Origin: Gorsachius magnificus
Lineage: Eukaryota; Chordata; Aves; Pelecaniformes; Ardeidae
DNA: 64,000 nt
NCBI GenBank assembly: GCA_034008185.1
Contig: CM067086.1
Span: forward strand, 68,804,286-68,868,285
Reading direction: 5' to 3'
Shown: in pieces, positions 21,727 to 30,606 of the stretch
Numbering within the stretch: the stretch's first letter is position 1
How the letters are laid out: every line of letters begins with the position of its first letter
Notes under the pieces: generated by a model
The model's database searches: none
Seen by the model: the letters and a program-made list of their open reading frames with translations, nothing else
Told to the model about the DNA's origin: nothing
Program-made: the position numbers and the translations under genes

Positions 21727-21857
21727 CCTGGATGATGTCCTGTGCCCCCTGCTCTGGGTGAGCCTGCTTGAGCAGGGGGGTGGCACTGGGGGAGCTCCGG
21801 AGGGCCCTGCCAGCCCCTGCCAGTCTGGGATTCTGGGATTCTGTGTGATTCTGTGAT
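21727..21857 (+). mobile_element. CR1 LINE 3' tip, sense
   Basis: A short 3' end with CCTGGATGATGTCCTGTGCC, CTGCTCTGGGTGAGCCTGCT and the tail GGGATTCTGGGATTCTGTGT. It is the 'CTGGGTGAGCCTGC' type. Confidence 0.9.
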
Positions 21858-22004
21858 CTGGGGAACAGCTCCTCAATTTATTTGTATCCCAACCCTGTTT
21901 GAAGTGCAGGGCTGGGTCAGCCTCCAGACGTGAAGCTGCCTTTGCTGCCTCCTCTCTCATTTTTTGTCTCTCCCCCATCATGCGTTGCCTCCCAGGCAGC
22001 ATTT

Positions 22005-22062
22005 CATAGAATCATAGAATCACTTTGGTTGGAAAAGACCTTTAAGATCATCGAGTCCAACA
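22005..22062 (-). mobile_element. CR1 LINE 3' tip, antisense (58 bases)
   Basis: The reversed tail CATAGAATCATAGAATCACT is followed by TTGGTTGGAAAAGACCTTTA and ATCGAGTCCAAC, then similarity stops. A very short insertion, 77 bases from another antisense CR1 that carries a different tail type. Confidence 0.85.
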
Positions 22063-22138
22063 TATTTGCTGCGCCGAAGGCAAGTCTTGCTCCTGCCTCA
22101 ATCCTTGGGATAAGAAGTTACAGCCCTTGCCCCAGCCA

Positions 22139-22341
22139 GAATCCCAGACTGGCAGGGGCTGGCAGGGCCCTCCGGAGCTCCCCCAGTGCCACCCCCCTGC
22201 CCAAGCAGGCTCACCCAGAGCAGGGGGCACAGCACAGCGGCCAGGCGGGGGTTGAAGATCTCCAGAGAAGGAGACTCCACAGCCCCCCTGGGCAGCCTGG
22301 GCCAGGGCTCGGGCACCCTCACAGTCAACAAGTTCTTCCTC
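22139..22341 (-). mobile_element. CR1 LINE 3' end, antisense
   Basis: The reversed tail GAATCCCAGACTGGCAGGGG leads into AGCTCCCCCAGTGCCACCCC, TTGAAGATCTCCAGAGAAGG and AGTCAACAAGTTCTTCCTCA, and the element ends at a T10 run. It is the reverse of the type seen at 21727-21857. Confidence 0.93.
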
Positions 22342-22739
22342 ATTTTTTTTTTTCCTTCTGTATTTGTTCCCTGAGCTCTGGTAGAGCTCTGCCGAGGCTG
22401 CTCTCATGGCTTTGTACCACCGTCCCTGTGCCATGGTGGACCCGTTCGGGTCCTGCAGCTCTTCCTCAACAGGGGCTTTTGGGCATCTTCATGGGGCGGT
22501 TCTCCTCTGAGCTGCCCCCAGGTGATCCAGGTCTCCTGGGCACTGGCCTGTGCTCAGGACCTGCTATGGCACACACGGGCATAAGTGAAAAATAAGAATG
22601 TTTTATGAATGTTGGGGATGTTTTATTAAGCAGTCTTCTTTTCCCTTTTTTCTTTTCCTTTTTTTTTTTTTTTTTTGAAGTAGAAATTAATTTTTCCTTT
22701 AATCTCCTGTGGAAAAAGTTATTTCCAGTACTGCATGTC
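22342..22739. other. Intron spacer with T-runs
   Basis: T-rich tracts near 22343-22354 and 22636-22677 (T18 within the latter). Nothing else recognised. Confidence 0.55.
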
Positions 22740-23262
22740 TGTAGTGGTTTAACCCCAGCCAGTGACCAAGCCCCACGCAGACGTTTGCTCACTCCCCTGC
22801 CTCCAGCGGGATGGGGGAGAGAATCAGAAGAGTAAAAGTGAGAAAACTCCTGGGTTAAGAACAGTTTAATAATTTAAATAAAGTAAAGTAAAAATAAATC
22901 AATAATAGAATATACAAAGCAAGTGATGTGCAATGCAATTGCTCACCACCTACTGACTGATGCCCAGCCCATCCCCCAGCAGCAATCGCTGCCCCCCAGT
23001 TTCTATCCTGGGCATGAGGCCCCATGGTCTGGAATAGCCCTGGGGCCAGTTGGGGTCGGCTGTCCTGGCCGTGCCCCCTCCAGCTCCTTGTGCCCCTGGC
23101 AGAGCAGGGGAAGCTGAAAAGTCCTTGCCTGGTGTAAGCCCTGCTCAGCACCACCGGAGCCATCAGGGAGTGACCAACATTCTGCTCATCCGAAACCCAA
23201 ACCCCAGCGCTGGGCCCGCTGCTGGGGGGAAAATTAACTCTGTCCCAGCCAGAACCAGGACA
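22740..23262 (-). mobile_element. Solo LTR of the avian ERV family, antisense
   Basis: The right end carries the reversed LTR start AAAATTAACTCTGTCCCAGC through CCAGGACA, and the left end carries TGTAGTGGTTTAACCCCAGC, the reversed LTR end. The 523-base element contains ATTAAA read on the minus strand at 22870-22865, the usual polyadenylation signal position in this family. Bases just outside are ATGTC (22735-22739) and ATGTT (23263-23267), a four-of-five match that could be a worn 5-bp target duplication. No internal gag, pol or env sequence remains. Confidence 0.85.
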
Positions 23263-23666
23263 ATGTTGCACCAGATTCAGAAGGAACTATTAAAGCCTTC
23301 AAAACAGCTGAAAAAAGCATTTTGGTACCTGTGAAAGTCCCTGATTTAAACTTTGATTCCTTGCAGGCTTGTCAGGTCCGTAGACACACGGTAGATCCCA
23401 GGGGAGAATCTGGAGCTGTTTCTCACTGGTACAAGTCTGTTGTTTCTGCCTCTTGGGGCCTGAAAATAGCCTTGGATGATTTCTTTTTCCCGTGGACAGG
23501 AGTTGCAGTGCAGGCTGTATTTTGTCAGTCCTGGCATTCAAGCAAAGTAGTTGAGGACAGGGCAGCGTGGAGAGGTAAAGCTCCTAGGAGGGAGCATCTC
23601 CCTGCGTGATTCAGAACAGTGGGACCCATAAGGGCAGCCGAGTTTTTGGAAGGCACAAAAGGAAAT
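23263..23666. other. Intron spacer
   Basis: No exon or repeat recognised in about 400 bases. Confidence 0.5.
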
Positions 23667-23835
23667 GGGCTGCCCAGGGAGGTGGTCGAGTCCCCATCCC
23701 TGGAGGTATTTAAAAGAAGGATGGATGAGGTGCTTAGGGCCAGGGTTTAGTGGTGGGATGGCAAGGTTAGGTTAAAGGTTGGACTCGGTGATCTTAAAGG
23801 GCTTTTCCAACCAAAGCGATTCTATGATTCTATGA
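23667..23835 (+). mobile_element. CR1 LINE 3' end, sense
   Basis: Starts at GGGCTGCCCAGGGAGGTGGT, then GTATTTAAAAGAAGG, TTAGGGCCAGGGTTTAGTGG and the tail AGCGATTCTATGATTCTATG. Confidence 0.93.
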
Positions 23836-24069
23836 AAGGGAGGGTGGGTGGTGTCTCAGTCCAGCTCTTCTGTATCTTCCCCCACCACATGGCAGCCCGC
23901 ACCCTCCCTGTAAGCAAGGGTCTGCGGCGCCGAGGGCACCACGCGAGATCTGGGGATGGCAGGCAGCTTCGGAGACGGAGCTTCCCTTTGCCTCGCACTA
24001 AGAGAGGAGCGAGAGCTTGGCTATAAACCCAGCGTGGGTATGGTGAGATGGGAAGGGTAACTGGACATG

Positions 24070-24285
24070 GCAAATTCTTTACAATGAGGGTGGTGAAACA
24101 CTGGAACAGGTTGCCCAGAGAGGTGGTGGAGGCCCCATCCCTGGAAACATTCAAGGTCAGGTTGGATGGGGCTCTGAGCAACCTGATCTAGTTAGCGGTG
24201 TCCCTGCTCACTGCAGGGGGGTTGGACTAGATGACCTCTAGGGGTCCCTTCCAACCTAAAACATTCTATGATTCTATGATTCTAA
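24070..24285 (+). mobile_element. CR1 LINE 3' end, sense
   Basis: Starts at GCAAATTCTTTACAATGAGG, then GTGAAACACTGGAACAGGTT, GGGGGGTTGGACTAGATGAC and the tail ATTCTATGATTCTATGATTC. Nearly identical to the matching part of the copy at 13194-13710, which suggests the same young subfamily. Confidence 0.94.
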
Positions 24286-25235
24286 AACTGACCTCGACGG
24301 GTGGCTGGAGCTTGCGGTGCTTTGTATTTATCAAACGCTTTCACCCAAACGGCCAAGGCTGAGGGGCCACCTGTGGTGGACCGGAGGGTGGAAGCTCACC
24401 GGGATGCCCGTCGTGCAAGCGCCGATGCCTTTGCCAGGGGTGCCGATGCTGTTCTGTCCTGATCAAACGCCATGCGCAGCGGCGTCTCTGCCGTGGTGAG
24501 CTCGCACTTCTCGCTTCCAAGGAGTGGTGACCCAGAGCCACGGCTCATCTTTTGGAGAGGTTCCAGGGGCAATAAGAAAGTTTTGCTCTTGTTGAGGCTG
24601 CGGAGAGGAGGCAGGATGGGTCCTTGGGCATCGCTGGCTCACTGTGTGGCGGTGCCAGGTACTCCTGCTCCAAGGGGTGTCTTCACTCCTGCTGGAAACA
24701 GCTGTTGACATATTCCTTCTGGATTTGTTCATGCAAATCTCTCTGAAAAAAAACACCGCCTCGATAAACCTCCTGTGCTAGAAAGGCGCCAACTGCATTT
24801 CAGTTTCAGGTCTTGAATTCTGAGCTGATCTCTGAATTGGCAGGCTCCTTCCTCATTGCGCGGCCATCACGAGCTGGATAAAATCAGCAGCCGGTCTGCT
24901 ATAAAAAAGGGGGGTTAGTGCCAAATACTCATAAAAAGAAAAGCCATAACTTGCAGTGCTAAAGTTCTAGCTGTGACCGGCGCTCCGAATGTGCTGATGT
25001 ACGCTGCTACGGCGTATCAGTGTGCTGGAGGTTCACAGGGAGGCAAGCCGGTGTCATAGCTGGGGCTGTTAAATCTTATTTTAACCACTTCAAGCAACTG
25101 AGCACCTTGGCTCATGAATATAGGAGCATTGCAAAGTCTTCCGATATAGGTGGTCACTATGCATTGCGGTCTGTGTATAAAGTAACTCTTCATATATAAT
25201 TATGACTGTACGAGCAAGCCCCCTGAGGTCTGTAA
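24286..25235. other. Intron upstream of the Ig5 exon
   Basis: GC-richer to about 24700, then AT-rich to the acceptor. No repeat recognised. The run near 24460-24760 holds overlapping open frames on both strands with no protein-like content. Confidence 0.55.
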
Positions 25236-25272
25236 TGCTAATTGTCAAACCGTTTGTTTTTCTCCTTTGAAG
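25236..25272 (+). promoter_or_regulatory. MDGA2: Branch-site-like motif and 3' splice site of the Ig5 exon
   Basis: TGCTAAT at 25236-25242 fits the vertebrate branch-site consensus and lies about 31 bases before the AG. A pyrimidine-rich stretch and GAAG complete the acceptor. Assignment is by motif and distance only. Confidence 0.6.
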
Positions 25273-25566
25273 TCCCACCCAATTTGACTGTTCCTCAAGA
25301 AAAGTCACCCCTGGTCACCCGGGAAGGGGACACGATCGAGCTGCAGTGCCAGGTGACAGGGAAGCCCAAGCCCATCATTCTCTGGTCCCGAGCAGACAAG
25401 GAGGTGGCGATGCCGGATGGGGCGATGCAGACGGAGAGCTACGATGGGATCCTGAGGATAGTGAACGTCTCCAGGGAGATGACGGGAACCTACAGGTGCC
25501 AGACCAGCCAATACAACGGGTTTAATGTGAAACCCAGAGAAGCTCTGGTTCAGCTCATCGTACAGT
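25273..25566 (+). CDS. MDGA2: MDGA2 exon, fifth Ig-like domain
   Basis: This internal exon has 294 bases and encodes 98 residues; the first codon (GTC, valine) is completed by the G that ends the Ig4 exon. The donor is CAGT|GTAAGT at 25566/25567, phase 1. The peptide begins [14 protein letters not shown] and shows Ig features: Cys26, Trp38 (ILWSRADKE), and EMTGTYRC ending in Cys76, where the usual Asp of D-x-G-x-Y-x-C is replaced by Met-Thr-Gly. N-glycosylation sequons are NLT at 4 and NVS at 65. The C-terminal stretch [18 protein letters not shown] is typical of MDGA proteins. It follows the Ig4 exon in frame. MDGA2 rather than MDGA1 is judged from the [17 protein letters not shown] and MPDGAMQ region, by memory. 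The next exon (Ig6) is not in the window. Confidence 0.97.
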
Positions 25567-25765
25567 GTAAGTAGACCCCTTATTTTCTTTCCATGTTGTT
25601 TTGCTGAGAAAAAGAAGTTGATTTATTTCTCCCCTAAATACACAGCAGCAAGAGTCTTACAGTTGTTACATTTTTGATGCTGTGTTGTTGGCTCTGTAGT
25701 TCCCTGAATCCATGATTTTAATGTAAATATAAAAGTAAAAATGACCTAGGAGTCCCATTTGGTGG

Positions 25766-26632
25766 ACTGTTCAGTGGAGAAGGAACTGGCTGGATGGTCG
25801 CATCCAGAGGGTAGTGGTCAATGGCTCGATGTCCGGATGGAGACCGGTGACGAGTGCTGTCCCTCAGGGGTCTGTACTGGGACTGGTGCTGTTTAATGTT
25901 TTCATCAATGACTTAGACAGCGAGATCGAATGCACCCTCAGCAAGTTTGCGGACGACACCAAACTGAGTGGTGCGGTTGACACAGCAGAAGGACAGGATG
26001 TCATCCAGGGAGACCTGGACAGGCTGGAGAGGTGGGCCTGTGTGAACCTCATGAGGTTCAACAAGGCCAAGTGCAAGGTCCTGCACCTGGGTCGAGGTAA
26101 CCCCCGGTATCAATACAGGTTGGGGGAAGAAAGGATGGAGAGCAGCCCTGCCAAGAGAGACTTGGGGGTGATGGTGAATGAAAAGCTGGCCATGAGCTGG
26201 CCATGGGCGCTGGCAGCCCAGAAGCCAACCCTACCCTGGGCTGCATCAGGAGAAGCGTGGCCAGCGTCGAGGGAGGGGATTGTGCCCCTCTGCTCTGCTC
26301 TGGGGAGACCTCCTCTGGAGCCCTGCGTCCAGCTCGGGAGCCCTCAGCACAAGGAGGACATGGAGCTGTTGGAGCGGGGCCAGGGAGGGCAAAACCGGGC
26401 TGGAGCCCCTCTGCTCTGAGGCCAGGCTGGGAGAGTTGGGGGTGTTCAGCCTGGAGCAGAGAAGGCTGCGGGCAGAGCTGAGTGCGGCCGGTCAGGGCTT
26501 CAAGGGGGCCCAGAGGAAAGATGGGAAGAATCTTTTTGGTAGGGCCAGCTGTGATAGGACAAGAGGGGATGGTTTTAAACTGAAGCAGGGTAGGTTTAGA
26601 CTGGATCTAAGGAAGAAATTCTTTTCCCAATG
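25766..26632 (+). mobile_element. CR1 LINE, ORF2 reverse-transcriptase part, sense, lacking its 3' end
   Basis: The open segment 25814-26419 encodes CR1 reverse transcriptase from '[20 protein letters not shown]' through the catalytic '[11 protein letters not shown]' (FADD box) to '[20 protein letters not shown]' and '[11 protein letters not shown]'. Frameshifts then lead into '[20 protein letters not shown]' and '[10 protein letters not shown]'. Similarity stops at about 26632, before the 3' UTR and tail, which is unusual because CR1 copies are normally truncated at the 5' side. It starts only about 200 bases after the Ig5 exon donor. Confidence 0.93.
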
Positions 26633-26995
26633 CCTAGCTTTAAATTTCTTGATGCAGGAACAAGCACATGAGATAGGAGGACATATTTCTGTGAATGCAG
26701 ATCTGACACTGATCTTGTTTGTTGATACTGTGTAAAACAAGAAGAAAAAAATGGGAGAAAGAGCTGTTCCCTCTTGGCTGATCTGCACGCAGATCTGCGC
26801 AGTCTGCTCCGCCTCTGAATGTGAGCTGTCAGCATCAGGAATGGGAAGGAAAATGTAAGGGGAAATCAATTATTTTGGAAATGCTCAGCATTTATTGTTG
26901 GAAATGGAAAAGTCTGGTGTAATATGGTTTATGGGAAATAAGGAACAATTCTTTGTTGGTACCTAGCTGATAAAGATGTTCACTAAATGACTAAA
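26633..26995. other. Intron spacer
   Basis: About 360 bases of AT-rich sequence replacing the expected 3' end of the preceding CR1. Nothing recognised. Confidence 0.5.
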
Positions 26996-27616
26996 TGGCC
27001 AAGAAGGCCAATGGCACCCTGGGGTGCATTAAGAGGAGCATGGCCAGCAGGACGAGGGAGGATCTCCTCCCCTTCTGTCCTGCCCTGCTGAGACCCCACC
27101 TGGAGCACTGTGTCCAGGTCTGGGCTCCCCATTTCAAGAAAGATGAGGAACTCCTGGAGAGAGTCCAGAGGAGGGCAACAAGGATGATGAGGGGACTGGA
27201 GCATCTGTCCTACGAGGAAAGGCTGAGGGAGCTGGGCTTGTTCAGCCTGGAGAAGAGAAGGCTGAGAGGGGATCTCATCAACACGGACAAAAATCTCAAG
27301 GGTGGGGGTCACGAGGATGGAGCCAGACTCTTCCCAGTGGTGCCCAGCGCCAGGACAAGGGGCCATGGGCACAAACTGAAGCAGAAGAGGTTCCAGGTGA
27401 ACGGGAGGAAGAACTTGTTGACTGTGAGGGTGATGGAACCCTGGCCCAGGCTGCCCAGGGGGGCTGTGGAGTCTCCTTCTCTGGAGATCTTCAACCCCCG
27501 CCTGGCCGCTGTCCTGTGCCCCCTGCTCTGGGTGAGCCTGCTTGAGCAGGGGGGTGGCACTGGGGGAGCTCTGGAGGTCCATTCCAACCCTTGGCATTTT
27601 GTGATTCTGTGATTCC
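26996..27616 (+). mobile_element. CR1 LINE 3' end, sense, long open ORF2 C-terminus
   Basis: Open from 26995 to 27612. Encodes '[20 protein letters not shown]', 'LLERVQRRATRMMRGLEHLS', '[20 protein letters not shown]', '[17 protein letters not shown]' and 'LEIFNPRLAAVLCPLLWVSL', then GGGTGAGCCTGCTTGAGC and the tail TTTTGTGATTCTGTGATTCC. It is the best-preserved member here of the 'CTGGGTGAGCCTGC' type. Its open frame continues past the usual ORF2 end into the 3' UTR. Confidence 0.95.
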
Positions 27617-28975
27617 CTGTGCCTGTTGTGTTGTTGGTACTTCTCACTTTTTTATAAAGTGACTTGTGCAGCTCGCATTTATTCTGCTTTCAGATCCCCA
27701 AATATTCTGGCAGATTTGCTTTTTAGCAGTGTTCTGTGCTCAGCTCGACTGACCTCCTTTGGGGCCTCCTGGGATCAGATGCTGCAATATACAGAGTTAT
27801 TACTAATAATCAACTGATTTGTTTTTTTCCAAGGTCTGTTGTATAACAAATTATTTATGCACTTGATTACATGTTGTGGTATCTGCAGCGCTTTCATCAG
27901 AGCTATTCACGGGTGTGCCGGAACAGCTTTTTATCAAAGCACTCTTCTGTCCTAGCCAGCAGTCACATGGATTAATGGCACCAAGAGCCTCCTGGGAGTC
28001 AAGCCTGCAGGCAAGCTGGAGCCTTCTGGCTTGGTCTTCTCCTGGTTGTGGGTTCATCTGCCTTAGGACTAGCTTCACCCCACCTGATGTATCTAAAGTG
28101 TGAGCAGAGGTGTCTTTGGCTTCATCTCTAGAGATTGCAGAAATTGGGTTGGAGCTTAGAGCACCCTCCAGAGAGGTCTGTCTGTCCCTGTAGAGCATAA
28201 GAGGATCATGGGTAGGTTAGGCTCCTACTGATGGCGGTTTTAAAGCACGTGGATTGTTGTAGGGGAGACGCTCTGGCACGAAAGGGCTGGACCAGCCTGC
28301 ACAGGCTGCCTTAATTCAGAGCTGTGGTAGCCCTGGGGAGCCCTTGCTAACACAAGAATTTTTAGTCATGTCATTATTGCTAGGATTGTGGTTACTCTGA
28401 TGATGGCTTTTGTGGTTATCATGACTAGGATTACTCCTGAGGACACACAGCTGCTCTTTCAGATCTCCTATAACAAGCCATCGCCATTATAGGTGTTTAA
28501 TTTTAGCTGCGCAGAAATGGTGATTTACAGAAGGTAAATGTCATGAAAAGGTAGAAGATGAAAGACATGGAAGGGCAGAATATAGGATATGTGGACAGGT
28601 CCCCAAGTCTGTCCTGCAAATGGGCATGCCACCAGGGCAGACGTGGTTGTCAGGGCTGATAGAGGTGGTGGTACCGTGTCCTGGGCCCTCGAATGGAACA
28701 GTCAATGCTGCAAAAAATGCAGAGAGCAGCAGCACAAAACCACGGCAGGGATTTTCAGTCGCAGCGGTTTATTAAGTGTATGCAGAGGTTGGATGTGGTA
28801 TATTTTAGCTACCGCAACTTTGCTGGGACATGACTTTGCTATCCATTGCAAACGTTAAAAACACAAGAAAAGATGGCACAGTATGGTTGTGAATTAAAGA
28901 AAACCAGGATTGTGAAGACTTGTGTAATATTCCCCCAGCCCGTTGCTCTTGGGACACTGGGTTTGGAAAGCTTGG
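27617..28975. other. Intron, no recognised element
   Basis: About 1.36 kb with no exon or repeat I can name. Confidence 0.55.
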
Positions 28976-29097
28976 GAGGATGGGCAGACGAGGTGCTTAG
29001 GGCCAGGGTTTAGTGGTGGGATGGCAGGGGTAGGGGAACAGTTGGGCTTGGTGATCTGAAAGGGCTTTTCCAACCTAAACGATTTTATGATTCTATG
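28976..29097 (+). mobile_element. CR1 LINE 3' tip, sense
   Basis: AGGATGGGCAGACGAGGTGC, GCTTAGGGCCAGGGTTTAGT and the tail ACGATTTTATGATTCTATGG. Confidence 0.92.
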
Positions 29098-30259
29098 GCA
29101 GCAGTGTGGCTGATAGAAATGGTTGACTGACACTAGTTCCTCGGAGAGCACCAATGATGGGTGAGAAGGGTTGATAATGTGCAAGATTTTTGGATAGCTT
29201 GGACTAAAGATTGGCCTGTGTGGAGCTGCAGGCCTTGGTGATCTCGAACAGCAGAGAAAACCTGAATAATAAACTCAGTATGAGCTGATTCACAGAGTCC
29301 CCTGTGCATCTGTGAACAAGAACCGCTATACAAACAGTGGAGGGATGGTCCTCATGAATAAGGAGGGACGAACATGGCTTCTTTCCCTTTTTGTGTCACT
29401 GATTTGCTGTGAGAACTAGAAAAGATTTTGTCTTCTGGCCACTTGGATCCTCCATCTTAGCCATTTAGTTTATATTCTCTTTTTGTCAGTGTACTTCATC
29501 TTTTCCATATGTCCGTGCAGAGTCCAGCACGGTTATTATAAACATCCATGTTTGGGTTCGTTGCGATGATGCATGGATGATGGACGTGTGGATGATGGAG
29601 GCTTCTTCAAGTAATTCAGGTCAGGTACAAATCCGCGTGTGGAGGGTGTTCCCGATAAAGCAAGACCTTCAGTGGGAAAGCTCTGGAGGTAAATCTGCTG
29701 CAGCAGTGACAAACAGCAAACCCACAAAGCAATGGCCAGGGCAAGCTGGCCATCCCATCCCATGCCAAGACTCTCATCTCAACCCTTGGGAGCATTATGA
29801 GCCCAGAAGGAGCTCTGTTTCCTGTGTTTTCAGGTAATAACAGTAATTTTGAGCTTTGCTTGCTTTTTTTTTTAAATCCTCAGAAGCTCAATTTGCTGGG
29901 GGATGCTGGAAGAACAAGTATTCAGAAGCACTCTTGACATGGTTCTGTGTAACAGCTGCGATGTGTCCCATATTTTGCCCTGGAAGACTTTATTTCAAGT
30001 CTTTTGCAATCATAGAAACTCTTCTGTTTATCCAGCGAGCTCTGCGTTGTTTATCCTGGTCTCCATTTCAAAGCTTTTAAGCAGATGCTGTTGTTACCTT
30101 CAGCAGGGAGGGAACCCTGCGTTTCATGTTGGAGGAAGGGATGGCTGAATCTGGGTCTTGGGGAATGTTTCTGTGGATGTGGACTTCCCACCAGCTACCC
30201 TGAGCCAGCCCCTGATGGACCCAGTGGGATGACTGCTGGTGGCTTCCAAAGACTGGTGG
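29098..30259. other. Intron, no recognised element
   Basis: No exon or repeat supported. A T10 run lies near 29864-29873. The short repeat ATGATGCATGGATGATGGAC near 29565-29600 is trivial. Confidence 0.55.
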
Positions 30260-30606
30260 ATGCCTCTACGACTACCTGACAGGAGGCTTTAGTGAGGTGG
30301 GAGCCTCTTCTCCCTGGCAAAGGGCGATAGGATGAGGGGCAACGGCCTCAAGTTGTGGCAGGGCAGGGTGAGGTTGGCCCTGGGGAACAATTCCTTCCCC
30401 AAAGGGCTGTCAGGGGTGGAAGGGGCTGCCCAGGGAAGGGGTCGAGTCCCCAGCCCTGGGGGGATTTAACAGCCGGGCAGAGGCGGTGCTGAGGGCCAGG
30501 GTTTGGGGGTGGGATGGCAGGGGTAGGGGAACGGTTGGGCTTGATGAGCTTGAAGGGCTTTTCCAACCTCAGTGATTCTATGATTCTGTGATCCTATGAT
30601 TCTATG
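30260..30606 (+). mobile_element. CR1 LINE 3' end, sense
   Basis: Starts GATGCCTCTACGACTACCTG, then GGAGGCTTTAGTGAGGTGGG, GTTGTGGCAGGGCAGGGTGA and the tail AGTGATTCTATGATTCTGTG. It is the 'TTAGGGCCAGGGTTT' type. Confidence 0.94.

Larger units (their letters stand above)
7015..25272 (+). other. MDGA2: Complete MDGA2 intron between Ig4 and Ig5 exons
   Basis: An 18,258-base GT-AG phase-1 intron. The donor is GTAAGG. The acceptor is TTTGTTTTTCTCCTTTGAAG at 25272, with a branch-site-like TGCTAAT at 25236-25242, about 31 bases upstream. It contains most of the CR1, LTR and minisatellite features listed separately. Confidence 0.95.
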
